Shown: in pieces, positions 43,564 through 52,590 of the stretch | Numbering within the stretch: the stretch's first letter is position 1 | Layout of the letters: each line of letters opens with the position of its first letter | From: Ascidiaceihabitans sp034111945 | GTDB taxonomy: Bacteria > Pseudomonadota > Alphaproteobacteria > Rhodobacterales > Rhodobacteraceae | Length of the DNA: 64,000 nucleotides | Direction: 5' to 3' | NCBI GenBank assembly: GCA_047626725.1 | Contig: JBLHSG010000012.1 | Coordinates: forward strand, 51,852-115,851 | Program-made: the position numbers and the translations under genes | Notes under the pieces: model-generated | Told to the model about the DNA's origin: nothing | The model's database searches: none | Seen by the model: only the letters and a program-made list of their open reading frames with translations

Positions 43564-44902
43564 ATTATTTGGTACCGATGGCGTGCGTGGCACTGCCAAT
43601 ATGCATCCTATGACCGCCGAAATGGCCCTTCGTATTGGGGCGGCTGTTGGGCGATATTTTAAACGTGATGGCAGCGGTGTGCGCCGTGTTGTGATTGGCA
43701 AAGACACCCGTCTTTCTGGCTACATGTTTGAAAATGCACTGACTGCCGGGCTGACCAGCACGGGCATGAATGTGCTGCTGCTTGGGCCGGTTCCGACCCC
43801 CGCTGTTGGGCTGTTGACGCGGTCCATGCGCGCGGACCTTGGTGTGATGATTTCCGCCAGCCACAATCAAGCAATCGACAACGGGATCAAGTTTTTTGGG
43901 CCTGACGGATTTAAACTGTCAGACGCAGTCGAGGCAGAGATCGAGGCGTTGGTTGCGTCGGGGGTTGAGCCGATTGAGTCCTCGCAAATCGGGCGTGCAA
44001 AGCGGATTGACGACAGTCGGTTTCGCTATATCGAACGGGTAAAATCATCGTTTCCGCGCCAAATGCGGCTTGATGGCATGAAGATCGTGATCGATTGTGC
44101 AAACGGCGCAGCGCACCACGTCGCACCGATGACGCTTTGGGAACTTGGTGCGACGGTCATTCCTGTCGGCACCGACCCGAACGGCCACAACATCAACAAG
44201 GACTGTGGGTCTACATATCCGCAAACTGCAGCAGAGGCTGTCGTTGCACACGGTGCCGACGTTGGCATCTGTTTGGACGGCGATGCGGACCGCGTGATCT
44301 TGTTGGATGAAAACGGCAAAGTCGGTGATGGCGATCAATTTATGGCGCTGATGGCGGCGCGTTGGGGGGCCGAAGGGCGGCTTAACGGCAATGCATTGGT
44401 GGCGACTGTTATGTCGAACCTTGGCCTTGAAAGGTATCTTGATAACAAAGGGTTGCGTCTGGAACGGACCTCTGTTGGTGACCGTTATGTGGTTGAACGG
44501 ATGCGCAGTGGTGGCTTTAATCTAGGTGGTGAACAGTCCGGTCATATCGTGATGACGGACTATGCGACAACTGGCGATGGATTGATGGCAGGGCTGCAAT
44601 TTTTGGCTGAAATGCTCCGCTCTGAAAAACCGGCAAGCGCGCTTCTTGATGCTTTTGAACCGGTCCCGCAGTTATTGAAAAACGTTCGGTTTTCGGCAGA
44701 TCAAACGCCGCTTGATGATGCATCTGTTAAGGGTGCAATTGCGCAGGCCGAAGCAGATTTGAACGGCAACGGGCGCTTGTTGATCCGTAAATCGGGCACC
44801 GAACCGTTGATCCGTGTCATGGCCGAAAGCGAAAACGAAGGCATTTTGAACGCGTCCGTGGACAGCATCGTTAGCGCGGTCGAGGCAGCAGTCGCGTCTT
44901 GA
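43556..44902 (+). CDS. glmM: Phosphoglucosamine mutase
   Basis: Converts glucosamine 6-phosphate to glucosamine 1-phosphate for peptidoglycan and lipopolysaccharide precursors. 448 residues from ATG 43556 (MTKLFGTDGVRGTAN), which lies inside the last codons of folP; the longer frame upstream is folP antisense-frame noise. Motifs are the phosphoserine loop SASHNQAIDNGIKFFG near 100, the Mg loop LDGDADRVIL near 240, GGEQSGHIV near 323 and RKSGTEPLIRVM near 410. The folP-glmM arrangement is common in bacteria. Confidence 0.97.
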   Translation: MTKLFGTDGVRGTANMHPMTAEMALRIGAAVGRYFKRDGSGVRRVVIGKDTRLSGYMFENALTAGLTSTGMNVLLLGPVPTPAVGLLTRSMRADLGVMISASHNQAIDNGIKFFGPDGFKLSDAVEAEIEALVASGVEPIESSQIGRAKRIDDSRFRYIERVKSSFPRQMRLDGMKIVIDCANGAAHHVAPMTLWELGATVIPVGTDPNGHNINKDCGSTYPQTAAEAVVAHGADVGICLDGDADRVILLDENGKVGDGDQFMALMAARWGAEGRLNGNALVATVMSNLGLERYLDNKGLRLERTSVGDRYVVERMRSGGFNLGGEQSGHIVMTDYATTGDGLMAGLQFLAEMLRSEKPASALLDAFEPVPQLLKNVRFSADQTPLDDASVKGAIAQAEADLNGNGRLLIRKSGTEPLIRVMAESENEGILNASVDSIVSAVEAAVAS

Positions 44903-44961
44903 TTTTAGCGTAAACTTCGGCCAACCTGTGGATGTATCTTTTAGTTTATAGGTGTTTCCAC

Positions 44962-45456
44962 ATGAAAATCTTCGCTTCTGTACTCGCACTTCTTCTTGTC
45001 GCCGCGTCGCCATCCGTCGCCGACATGAAGGCCGCCGTTTCCGCACCTTGGAATGGTAAAAAAGTTCCCGCTGGCCAGCAATGCACATTGCATGGTGGTA
45101 ACGGCAAAACGCCCCCTTTTCAGGTGACTGGTATTCCAGCCGGAACTGTCATGTTGGTCGTTGAATACAATGACAAAAGCTATTCCAAACTGTCCTCAAA
45201 AGGGGGGCATGGCACGATCGGATATCCCGTCAAAGGCGCCAGCGCAAAATTCCCTGCAGTCCCTGGGCTATCGGCCAAATTACCGGCCGGCATTCGCGTG
45301 ATCAAAAAGGCGCGCAGCACAGGTGATTATGCTTCGGCAGGCTATTTGCCACCTTGTTCTGGCGGTAAAGGCAACAAATATCAGGCGGACGTCAAAGCGA
45401 TAAACGCCGGGGGTAAAGTGTTGGCTAAAACCAAAATGGACCTTGGACGCTACTAA
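44962..45456 (+). CDS. Secreted PEBP-like (YbhB-type) protein
   Basis: 164 residues from ATG 44962. Residues 1-20 form a signal peptide (KIFASVLALLLVAASPSVA). The rest, with FQVTGIPAGTVMLVVEYND, GGHGTIGYPV and YLPPCSGGKGNKYQADV, resembles the phosphatidylethanolamine-binding protein/YbhB fold, though the usual DxDxP ligand motif is weak. Two Cys (QCTLHGG and PPCSGG) could form a disulfide. It lies after glmM by 59 bases, in its own unit. Ligand unknown. Confidence 0.65.
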   Translation: MKIFASVLALLLVAASPSVADMKAAVSAPWNGKKVPAGQQCTLHGGNGKTPPFQVTGIPAGTVMLVVEYNDKSYSKLSSKGGHGTIGYPVKGASAKFPAVPGLSAKLPAGIRVIKKARSTGDYASAGYLPPCSGGKGNKYQADVKAINAGGKVLAKTKMDLGRY

Positions 45457-45486
45457 AACCGCCCCTCGCGTTTGGGGTAGGATGGG

Positions 45487-45504
45487 CCCGGGGCAAGCCT
45501 CGGG
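45487..45504. other. GC-rich hairpin between convergent genes
   Basis: CCCGGGGC-aa-GCCTCGGG, eight pairs including one G-T, between the PEBP-like gene and the convergent EamA gene. It is unrelated in sequence to the TAAGGTGCG repeats but occupies the same kind of site. Confidence 0.45.
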
Positions 45505-45507
45505 TCA

Positions 45508-46425
45508 TTAACCGCCAAACAATCGTTTGATTGCGCCATATTGGCTAAGGCCGACGCCTGCCAAAATCAAAATCATTGCCCACAACAGTGAGGCGGGCAG
45601 GGGTTCACCCAAGAACAGCGCGCCCAAAACCACGGACCAAATAGGCACCTGATAGTTGGTCAAAGACATAAAAACCGGCCCTGCTGTTCGTATGACATAG
45701 GTCCGCAAGAAATTGGCCGCAGCCGTTGGGATCAGGCCTAAAAATGCGATCACCAGCAGCGTTTTTGTTTCGGGCATTGGCGGTAATCCTTCGATCAAAA
45801 GCGCGGCTGGAACGGTGATCAGCATTGCCATCAGGATCATCACAGTCGACAAACCAATGGTATCGACGGCAGGTAATCGGCGCATCAAAATGGAATTGAT
45901 GCCGTAACACATCGCCGCGGCCAGGCAAGCCATGCGCCCCCATGTTTCCATGTTTGATCCAGAGGTTTCAAAGGCTTGCGCCCCAACCAGAACCACGACA
46001 CCGATAAATCCGATCACGAACCCAACTGATTTGCGCCATGTCATTTGTTCGTTCGGGACCAGGAAATGTGCCATCGGCAAAACCATCAACGCAACCGCTG
46101 CCATCGAAACACCCGCAAAGCCGCCAGTGACAAATTGTTGCCCCCAAGCAAGCAGCATGAATGGAATTGCGGAACTTAACGCGCCGCTGATCAACAACAG
46201 GTTTTTTGCTTCGCGATTGGGCGGGGCCACAAACAGTTTGGCACCGCGCGGCAACCAGATTGCACTCATCAATAGGGCGGCGAATGTGATGCGCCCCGCA
46301 GCCAGCCAAAACGGTGTGATTCCTTCCAAAGCGACTTCGGTCACAAGGAACGTACCACCCCAAGTCAGGCCAAGGATCGCGACCATAAGCCAGCTGTGCC
46401 ACGTGATATTGCTTGCATCTGACAT
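45508..46425 (-). CDS. EamA/DMT-family transporter
   Basis: 305 residues with about ten helices and two EamA repeats (LMVAILGLTWGGTFLVTEVAL start; VVLVGAQAFE; then VFMSLTNYQVPIWSVVLGALFLGEPLP). This is the fourth DMT gene in the window and not close to the others by eye. It is convergent with the PEBP gene, and separated from ilvC by ~120 bases that contain the ilvC terminator. Substrate unknown. Confidence 0.85.
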   Translation of the reverse strand: MSDASNITWHSWLMVAILGLTWGGTFLVTEVALEGITPFWLAAGRITFAALLMSAIWLPRGAKLFVAPPNREAKNLLLISGALSSAIPFMLLAWGQQFVTGGFAGVSMAAVALMVLPMAHFLVPNEQMTWRKSVGFVIGFIGVVVLVGAQAFETSGSNMETWGRMACLAAAMCYGINSILMRRLPAVDTIGLSTVMILMAMLITVPAALLIEGLPPMPETKTLLVIAFLGLIPTAAANFLRTYVIRTAGPVFMSLTNYQVPIWSVVLGALFLGEPLPASLLWAMILILAGVGLSQYGAIKRLFGG

Positions 46426-46492
46426 GTGCCGTTAACCTATTTTGGGAATGAAATTCGCTAAGAAACAAGTGTGCTGGTTGTCGCCGCCAACA

Positions 46493-46524
46493 AAAAAGGC
46501 CCGGCCGTTGTCGACCGGGCCTTT
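46493..46524 (-). terminator. Rho-independent terminator of ilvC
   Basis: Stem AAAGGCCCGG / CCGGGCCTTT, ten perfect pairs with a 10-base loop, followed on the minus strand by six T. It lies 20 bases after the ilvC stop. Confidence 0.88.
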
Positions 46525-46544
46525 CAGATTTGTGTGAACCTAAA

Positions 46545-47567
46545 TTAGTTCTTGGCTTTGTCGACCATTTTGCCTGCAGAAATCCAAGGCATCATGTCGC
46601 GCAATTTACCGCCAACAACTTCGATTTGGTGCTCGTCGTTTGACCGACGGGACGCTTTGATTGTTGGCTGACCAACAGCGTTTTCAAGCATAAAGTCGCG
46701 TACAAATTTGCCGGACTGAATGTCGCTCAACACTGCTTTCATGCGTGCCTTTGTCTCGTCGTATGGCAAGATGCGTGGGCCGGACACGTATTGGCCGAAT
46801 TCCGCAGTGTTCGAGATCGAGTAATCCATGTTGGCGATGCCGCCTTCATAGATCAGGTCGACGATCAATTTTGTTTCGTGCAGGCATTCGAAATACGCCA
46901 TTTCTGGTTCGTAACCGGCTTCGACCAATGTCTCGAAACCCATGCGGATCAATTCAACGATACCGCCACACAGAACGGCTTGTTCGCCGAACAGGTCGGT
47001 TTCGCATTCTTCGCGGAAATCAGTTTCGATGATGCCGGAACGACCGCCACCGATGGCTGAACAATATGACAGACCGATTTCCAGTGCTTTGCCGGATGCG
47101 TCTTTGTCGACCGCAACAAGGCACGGCACGCCGCCGCCTTTGGTGTATTCGCCGCGCACAGTGTGGCCCGGACCTTTTGGCGCCATCATGATGACGTCGA
47201 TGCCTTCTTTTGGTTCGATCAGGCCAAAGTGAACGTTCAAACCATGGGCAAATGCGATAGCGGCACCTGGACGAATGTTGTCACGCACGTATTTTTTGTA
47301 CGTTTCGGCCTGCAGTTCGTCGGGCATTGTGAACATGATCAGGTCAGCCCAAGCAGCAGCTTCGGCGATTTCCATCGTTTTCAGGCCTTCGCCTTCGGCT
47401 TTTGCGATCGAAGCAGAACCTTCGCGCAAAGCAACAACAACGTTTTTCGCGCCTGAATCGCGCAAGTTCAACGCGTGTGCGTGGCCTTGGGATCCGTAGC
47501 CCAAAATCGCTACGTTCATTTCTTTGATCAGGTTAACATCGCAATCGCGATCGTAATATACGCGCAT
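46545..47567 (-). CDS. ilvC: Ketol-acid reductoisomerase, class I
   Basis: NADPH-dependent second step of valine, leucine and isoleucine synthesis. 340 residues, the short class I form. Motifs are GYGSQGHAHALNLRDSG near 24 (Rossmann), PKGPGHTVRGEY near 130, the metal ligands in DLFGEQAVLCGG near 190 and CLHETKLIVDLIYEGG near 225. GGAGAG lies before the ATG. It is divergent from two Lrp genes across 134 bases containing a TTTTGATCAAAA palindrome, which suggests Lrp-type control. Confidence 0.97.
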   Translation of the reverse strand: MRVYYDRDCDVNLIKEMNVAILGYGSQGHAHALNLRDSGAKNVVVALREGSASIAKAEGEGLKTMEIAEAAAWADLIMFTMPDELQAETYKKYVRDNIRPGAAIAFAHGLNVHFGLIEPKEGIDVIMMAPKGPGHTVRGEYTKGGGVPCLVAVDKDASGKALEIGLSYCSAIGGGRSGIIETDFREECETDLFGEQAVLCGGIVELIRMGFETLVEAGYEPEMAYFECLHETKLIVDLIYEGGIANMDYSISNTAEFGQYVSGPRILPYDETKARMKAVLSDIQSGKFVRDFMLENAVGQPTIKASRRSNDEHQIEVVGGKLRDMMPWISAGKMVDKAKN

Positions 47568-47646
47568 GGTTTTCTCTCCAGAGTTTGATTTCTAGACTGA
47601 CTTATAAGCAGTGTTTTGGCCCGATGCACCGTTGGTTCTTGAGTAT

Positions 47647-47658
47647 TTTTGATCAAAA
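47647..47658. promoter_or_regulatory. TTTTGATCAAAA palindrome between ilvC and lrp genes
   Basis: Twelve-base perfect palindrome in an AT-rich divergent promoter region, 44-55 bases before the first Lrp ATG and about 80 from ilvC. Lrp-family proteins bind AT-rich dyads, so this is a candidate site, not an established one. Confidence 0.4.
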
Positions 47659-47701
47659 TTGTAAAGTTCAATTCGTGAAAATTGGAATAGATGGATAAAT
47701 C

Positions 47702-48157
47702 ATGCTCGATGATCTGGATCGGCGAATATTACGTCAATGGCAGGCAGATCCAAGCCTAAGTCCAAGCGACCTCGCGGATCGGTGCGGTGTGACTGTTGCC
47801 AAACTAGCCCGCCGCCAAGCGAAATTGCAAGACGATGGAATTGTGAAAGGCGTGCAAGCAACCGTCGATTGGGCCGCTTTGGGGTACGCCGTCGAGGTGT
47901 CGTTGCGCGTGACGTTGGACAAAACTGTCGGGCGCGCCTTTGAGGACTTTTTTGTGGCGGCGCGCGGCGTTCCGGAGGTCATCGAAATTCAAACATTTCT
48001 GGGCCGCGTTGACGTGCGTCTGTCCGTCATTGCGCGCGATATGGGGCACTACCAACACATCTATCGCGACCGGATTTTAACGTTGCCCAACATCGCGGAC
48101 ATCGAGGCGTTGATGCAAGTCGCGCTGATTAAATCCAATGAAAGCATACCGTTATGA
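47702..48157 (+). CDS. Lrp/AsnC-family regulator, first of a pair
   Basis: 151 residues: N-terminal winged helix (DDLDRRILRQWQADPSLSPSDLADRCGV, with the recognition region KLARRQAKLQDDGIV) and an AsnC-type ligand domain (AVEVSLRVTLDKT, IEIQTFLGRVDVRLSVIARD). Members bind amino acids and assemble as octamers. It is divergent from ilvC and overlaps the next gene by 4 bases (ATGA), so the twins are made together. Targets may include ilvC, but this is inferred from position. Confidence 0.9.
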   Translation: MLDDLDRRILRQWQADPSLSPSDLADRCGVTVAKLARRQAKLQDDGIVKGVQATVDWAALGYAVEVSLRVTLDKTVGRAFEDFFVAARGVPEVIEIQTFLGRVDVRLSVIARDMGHYQHIYRDRILTLPNIADIEALMQVALIKSNESIPL

Positions 48158-48624
48158 TCGAAGTTGATACAATAGATCACGCCATTCTGCGCGCGCTGCA
48201 ACGTGATGCGACACAAAGCGCGGGGGCGTTGGGCCGGCAAGTCGGGCTGTCACAACCGGCAGCGTGGCGGCGCATCAAACGGCTTCAAGAGGCCGGCGTG
48301 ATCACGGGGCGGCGCCTAGATTTGGATGCAGAGGCATTGGGGTTTGGGGTCACGGTTTTTCTAGGTGTCAAACTGGCCACAAAGGGGCGCGTGAGCCTGG
48401 AAGATTTCGAACGCGCCGTCAGCGCAATTCCCGAAGTACAGCGCGTCGAACACGTGCTTGGCCTGTATGATTATCGACTGCGCGTGGTCGCGCGTGATCT
48501 GTCTGATTTTGAACGTGTGCTGCGCCGCAGGATCATGACATTGCCCGGCGCAGGCGAAGTCGAGGCGAATGTTCTACTTAGCGAAGAACGACTGCCCGGC
48601 CCCCTAGACACCCCCAGCGCGTAA
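48154..48624 (+). CDS. Lrp/AsnC-family regulator, second of a pair
   Basis: 156 residues with the same layout: DTIDHAILRALQRDATQSAGAL helix, QPAAWRRIKRLQEAGVITG recognition segment, then FGVTVFLGVKLATKGRV and VEHVLGLYDYRLRVVARDLSDF. It is nearer to classical Lrp/AsnC than the first. The 4-base overlap (ATGA) and the shared fold suggest a duplication that may form mixed oligomers. Ends about 130 bases before the aminotransferase. Confidence 0.9.
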   Translation: MIEVDTIDHAILRALQRDATQSAGALGRQVGLSQPAAWRRIKRLQEAGVITGRRLDLDAEALGFGVTVFLGVKLATKGRVSLEDFERAVSAIPEVQRVEHVLGLYDYRLRVVARDLSDFERVLRRRIMTLPGAGEVEANVLLSEERLPGPLDTPSA

Positions 48625-48751
48625 CATCGGTCACGACAATTTCCGATGCGCGTCATGCAACTGCGCGCCGGTGCAAATGTATACCCAAGTAGACTTTGCC
48701 ATGTGCGCCGTCCGTCCGTAATTTGGTGTAAATCAAATAGGGAATTTCGCC

Positions 48752-49879
48752 ATGGCCGCATTGCTCGACACCGTTGACCCACAAGGGCTCGAAGAATTTT
48801 CAGTTGTGTTCACGGACCGATCCCTGAACCACATGAGCGCGGTTTTCCAAGGCGTGATGAACGATATCTCTGGCATGTTAAAAGACGTCTACAAGGCGGA
48901 CGCGGTTGTGATCGTGCCCGGCGGCGGAACCTTCGGAATGGAGGCAGTCGCCCGCCAGTTTGCCAAAGGCGCAAACGTGCTGGTCGTGCGCAATGGATGG
49001 TTCAGCTATCGCTGGAGCCAGATCATCGAAACCGGTGATTTAACGGCCAGCACGACGGTTCTGAAAGCCCGCCAAAACGGCAATGCCAGCACGTCGCCCT
49101 TTGCACCGGCCCCGATCGAAGAGGTCGTCGAGGCGATCAAAACCCAAAAACCCGACGTGGTATTCGCACCGCACGTCGAAACCTCGGCCGGGGTAATTTT
49201 ACCTGACGATTATGTGGCGGCGATGGCGACGGCGGCCCACGAGGTTGGCGCGTTGCTGGTGCTGGATTGCATCGCGTCGGGCTGCGCGTGGATCGATATG
49301 CGCGCAAGTGGCGTTGACGTGTTGATTTCAGCCCCACAAAAAGGGTGGAGCGCGTCACCCTGCGCGGGCTTAGTGATGTTGTCAGAGCGTGCAGTGACGC
49401 GGATGGGCGAAACCCAATCCGACAGTTATGCCATCGATCTGGGCAAATGGCACAGCATCATGCAGGCCTACGAAAACGGTGGGCACGCCTATCACGCGAC
49501 GATGCCGACAGACGCGTTACGCGAATTTCGCGATACAATGGTGGAAACGCGTGATTACGGGTTTGAAAATCTAAAAGATGCACAGTGGGAATTGGGCACG
49601 TCTGTGCGGGCGTTGTTGGCCAGCAAAGGTGTCGTGTCTGTTGCCGCTGACGGGTTTGGCGCGCCGGGGGTGGTGGTCAGCTATACCGCCGATCCCGATG
49701 TACAAACGGGCAAAGTGTTCGCGGCCCAAGGCATGCAAATCGCCGCCGGTGTGCCGTTGCAATGTGATGAACCGGCTGATTTCCGGACATTCCGAATTGG
49801 TCTGTTTGGACTAGACAAACTGTACGATGTGGCGGGCACCGTCGCGCGGCTGGAACGTGTGATCGACAAAGTTCTGTGA
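48752..49879 (+). CDS. Class V aminotransferase (alanine-glyoxylate/serine type)
   Basis: PLP enzyme of 375 residues. The PLP phosphate-loop region IVPGGGTFGMEAVARQF near 54, the aspartate in LVLDCIASGCAW near 170 and the Schiff-base lysine in ISAPQKGWSASPC near 196 are present. The family contains serine-glyoxylate, alanine-glyoxylate and 2-aminoethylphosphonate aminotransferases; which reaction applies here cannot be told. Preceded by two Lrp genes, but 127 bases apart. A palindromic repeat separates its end from the convergent monooxygenase. Confidence 0.82.
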   Translation: MAALLDTVDPQGLEEFSVVFTDRSLNHMSAVFQGVMNDISGMLKDVYKADAVVIVPGGGTFGMEAVARQFAKGANVLVVRNGWFSYRWSQIIETGDLTASTTVLKARQNGNASTSPFAPAPIEEVVEAIKTQKPDVVFAPHVETSAGVILPDDYVAAMATAAHEVGALLVLDCIASGCAWIDMRASGVDVLISAPQKGWSASPCAGLVMLSERAVTRMGETQSDSYAIDLGKWHSIMQAYENGGHAYHATMPTDALREFRDTMVETRDYGFENLKDAQWELGTSVRALLASKGVVSVAADGFGAPGVVVSYTADPDVQTGKVFAAQGMQIAAGVPLQCDEPADFRTFRIGLFGLDKLYDVAGTVARLERVIDKVL

Positions 49880-49890
49880 GTGAGGCGGCG

Positions 49891-49912
49891 GGTGCGGGCC
49901 ACCCGCACCTTA
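49891..49912. repeat. Convergent-gene palindromic repeat, diverged copy C (inverted)
   Basis: GGTGCGGG-ccac-CCGCACC then TTA. It lies between the aminotransferase and the UbiH-like gene; here the repeat's TAA (minus strand) is itself the stop codon of the UbiH-like gene. Confidence 0.72.
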
Positions 49913-51112
49913 CGATTTCATGCCTAAACCCATTTGCATCAACGTCTTACGCACTGGCCCCATAGAATATAGTGCGGACAGCCCCATGGCGCGCGCGTCC
50001 CTTAGGGTTGGATGCGTGGCTTGGCTTGCGCGGTTGAGCAGATCAATTCCGGCAACGCGAATTTTAATATCGCGCATCCGTGCGCTGTCGTAGGCGTCTA
50101 GCATTTCGGCGTCGCCCAAATGGTCGGGTCGTGCCTGCGCAAGAGCCAGCAGTACGCTTGTGTCCTGCAAACTCATGTTCAAACCTTGGGCCCCGATGGG
50201 TGGTACAACATGCGCGGCCTCTGCGATCAAGGCGAGGCGTTGTCCGCTTAACCGGTCAGCGGTTTGGCTGATAATCGGCCAAATTGTGCGACGCGAGGCA
50301 AGCGTAAGGGGCCCGAACAGATGACAACTGCGCGCCGACATTTCATCCTCAAAGGCCGCGACATCCAGATCAAAGCGGGCCTGAGACAGCGGCCCATCAT
50401 CCATCCAAACGACGGCAGAGGATGGCATTCCGTTGAAATCCGGCAAGGGAACCAGCGTAAATGGGCCACCCGTGCGGTGTACTTCGGTCGAGACATTGTC
50501 GTGTGGGATCGGGTGCGTGACGGCAAAGGCCAACGCCTTTTGACCGTAGCGTTTGGTTTTGACGTCAATGCCAGCGGCGGTGCGCATCGGCGATCCACGC
50601 CCGTCGGCCGCAATGACCAATTTTGCCTGAACACGCGTGCCATCTGACAGGCCAACGCGCGCCATTTGTGATCTGGTAAACAGGCTGCTTGTGCCTGTGC
50701 CGGGCCTGAAATCGACGTTTGGCAAGGTGTTCAGGCGGGCCAACATTTCGCGGCGCAGTACATAGTTGGGAAAGTTCCACCCGAACGGTTGGTCCGAAAT
50801 GTCGGATGCGTCAAAGTCTTTTACGATGCGGGGTTCGGCCTCTGCGCCGCCGGCGTCGACGATGCGCATGATCTGCAAAGGGGCCGCGTGAGGGGCAAGG
50901 TGATCCCAAATTCCGGCGGCCTCGAGCACACCGCGCGCGGGCTGCAACATCGCGGTTGATCGCATGTCGGCGCCATCAGCCTCGCGGTCGATCACGGGGG
51001 GGGCAGGGTCCACGCACATCACATCAAATCCCGCGGTGCCAAACGCGGCGGCGGCGGCAAGGCCAGCAATGCCGCCGCCAGATATCAGAATGTCACAGGT
51101 TTGATCGGCCAT
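49910..51112 (-). CDS. UbiH/UbiF/COQ6-family FAD monooxygenase
   Basis: 400 residues from ATG 51112, which lies 6 bases after GGAGG; another ATG one codon upstream is also possible. The FAD motif ISGGGIAGLAAAAAFG is near residue 10, GADMRSTA follows, DGRGSPMRTAAGI marks the DG motif near 170, and IAEAAHVVPPIGAQGLNMSLQD the GD-type motif near 285 (here EAAH rather than the common GDAAH). Family members hydroxylate the ubiquinone ring; which position is modified is not readable. The stop codon is supplied by the palindromic repeat. Confidence 0.88.
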   Translation of the reverse strand: MADQTCDILISGGGIAGLAAAAAFGTAGFDVMCVDPAPPVIDREADGADMRSTAMLQPARGVLEAAGIWDHLAPHAAPLQIMRIVDAGGAEAEPRIVKDFDASDISDQPFGWNFPNYVLRREMLARLNTLPNVDFRPGTGTSSLFTRSQMARVGLSDGTRVQAKLVIAADGRGSPMRTAAGIDVKTKRYGQKALAFAVTHPIPHDNVSTEVHRTGGPFTLVPLPDFNGMPSSAVVWMDDGPLSQARFDLDVAAFEDEMSARSCHLFGPLTLASRRTIWPIISQTADRLSGQRLALIAEAAHVVPPIGAQGLNMSLQDTSVLLALAQARPDHLGDAEMLDAYDSARMRDIKIRVAGIDLLNRASQATHPTLRDARAMGLSALYSMGPVRKTLMQMGLGMKS

Positions 51113-51183
51113 CATGATCCTCCATTTGATATAGATGTAGGGCGGCGGGGCGGCTTTGACCAAGCGGCATCCTGTCCTACCCC

Positions 51184-51837
51184 CTATTTATGGCCCAGAA
51201 TTTGCTCCAAAAAGCCGTTCAAATCATCGGTGTGAAAATCGACGTAATGCAAATCTTGAGGTGCGGGGGCGACGTGAACGGTGCGCATGCCCATCGAAAA
51301 TGGCACGGCCAAATTGCGCGCCTCGTCCTCGAACATGGCAGCGACGCCACCTTGTAAATTATCAGTGCCAAAGACCCGATCGTAGGCACCTTGTTCAGGT
51401 TTCGGCAGGTAACCTGCGTGTTCAACCCCATAGATTTCGTCAAAAATACCGCTAAGTCCACGGGCGGACAGCACCTGTTTGGCGTAGGGCCGCGTGCCGT
51501 TGGTATAGACAATACGCCGTCCAGGAAGGGCGCGGATCAGACTGGCCAAATGCGGGTCAGGTTGCAGGTTTTCGAATGAAATGTCGTGCACAGCGTCCAA
51601 AAACGGATCCGGATCAATCTGATGTTCGCGCATCAAACCGGCCAACGTGGTGCCGTAGGTTTCCCAATAATGCCTGCGCAAATGGTTCGCTTGCGCATCG
51701 CTGACGTTCAAAACCTGTACCAAATAGGCCCGCATCCGGTCCTCAATCTGATCAAACAGATGCACGGACGGCGGATACAGGGTGTTGTCCAGATCGAACA
51801 CCCAATGGGTCACATGTGAAAAAGCATCGCGTGGCAT
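51184..51837 (-). CDS. HAD-family hydrolase (pyrimidine 5-prime-nucleotidase type)
   Basis: 217 residues from ATG 51837. HAD motif I is VFDLDNTLYPP near residue 14 with the nucleophile Asp; motif II YTNGTRPYAK near 103; motif III/IV FGTDNL...MFEDEARNL near 170. The DLDNTLYP signature and the cap region (YYWETYGTTLAGLM) suit the SDT1/ YjjG-like pyrimidine 5-nucleotidases, which dephosphorylate pyrimidine nucleotides. The substrate is not certain. Confidence 0.85.
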   Translation of the reverse strand: MPRDAFSHVTHWVFDLDNTLYPPSVHLFDQIEDRMRAYLVQVLNVSDAQANHLRRHYWETYGTTLAGLMREHQIDPDPFLDAVHDISFENLQPDPHLASLIRALPGRRIVYTNGTRPYAKQVLSARGLSGIFDEIYGVEHAGYLPKPEQGAYDRVFGTDNLQGGVAAMFEDEARNLAVPFSMGMRTVHVAPAPQDLHYVDFHTDDLNGFLEQILGHK

Positions 51838-51945
51838 AAGAGATGACTTAGCAGGCCAGGCCACAGGCGCAAGTGACGCGATGGGTTGCGTGTAAATACG
51901 AGCACGCTAAGCTGTTCCTAACCGAATGGAACTGGACCCGAACTG

Positions 51946-52590
51946 ATGAAATCGCAACAAACGGACGCGTACTCTTTGATCCTCGAAGCGATTGACGTCG
52001 GCACGTTCAAACCGGGCGATCGGTTGGTCGAAAGTGAGCTGGCGGAACGGTTCGGGGTGTCGCGCACGCCGATCCGCGAGGCATTGCAACGTCTTGAAAC
52101 GCAATCGCTTTTGGCGCGTGACGGGCGCAGTTTAATTGTTGCGTCGTTGGGCCATAACCAGATGGCTGAATTATACGTTGTGCGCCGCGAACTCGAAGGG
52201 CTGGCAGCCTCGCTTGCCGCCCGTCATGCGACGGATGAAGAAGTGCGTATTTTGCGTGAAATGGTCGAAGAAGATAACGCGCTGATGGAAAACCCGTCGG
52301 CTTTGGCGCGTGCAAATCGTCGGTTTCACAAACAGGTGCATCTGGCCTCGCATAACCGGTATTTGGTGCAGCAACTTGATCTGGTGCACCGCACAATGGC
52401 GTTGATGGCGACCACGTCGCTGGCGGCTGTTGGGCGTGGTGCGATTGCGCAGGCAGAACACGATCTGATCGTGCGCGCGATTGAGGAAAAGGACGAGGCC
52501 GCGGCCGGTGCTGCCCTGCGCGATCACATCTCTGTCGCGTTTATGACCCGTCTGAAACAGGATGCATCACGGCGCCAAGAAGAAGGTTAA
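51946..52590 (+). CDS. GntR-family regulator (FadR/FCD subgroup)
   Basis: 214 residues: winged helix-turn-helix in residues 5-65 (FKPGDRLVESELAERFGVSRTPIREALQRLE) and a helical FCD ligand domain (70-205) with metal-binding-type histidines (FHKQVHLASHN, EHDLIVRAI, LRDHI). These factors usually repress a nearby catabolic operon until an organic acid binds. No obvious target operon is beside it. Its last 4 bases overlap the convergent glycosyltransferase gene. Confidence 0.9.
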   Translation: MKSQQTDAYSLILEAIDVGTFKPGDRLVESELAERFGVSRTPIREALQRLETQSLLARDGRSLIVASLGHNQMAELYVVRRELEGLAASLAARHATDEEVRILREMVEEDNALMENPSALARANRRFHKQVHLASHNRYLVQQLDLVHRTMALMATTSLAAVGRGAIAQAEHDLIVRAIEEKDEAAAGAALRDHISVAFMTRLKQDASRRQEEG

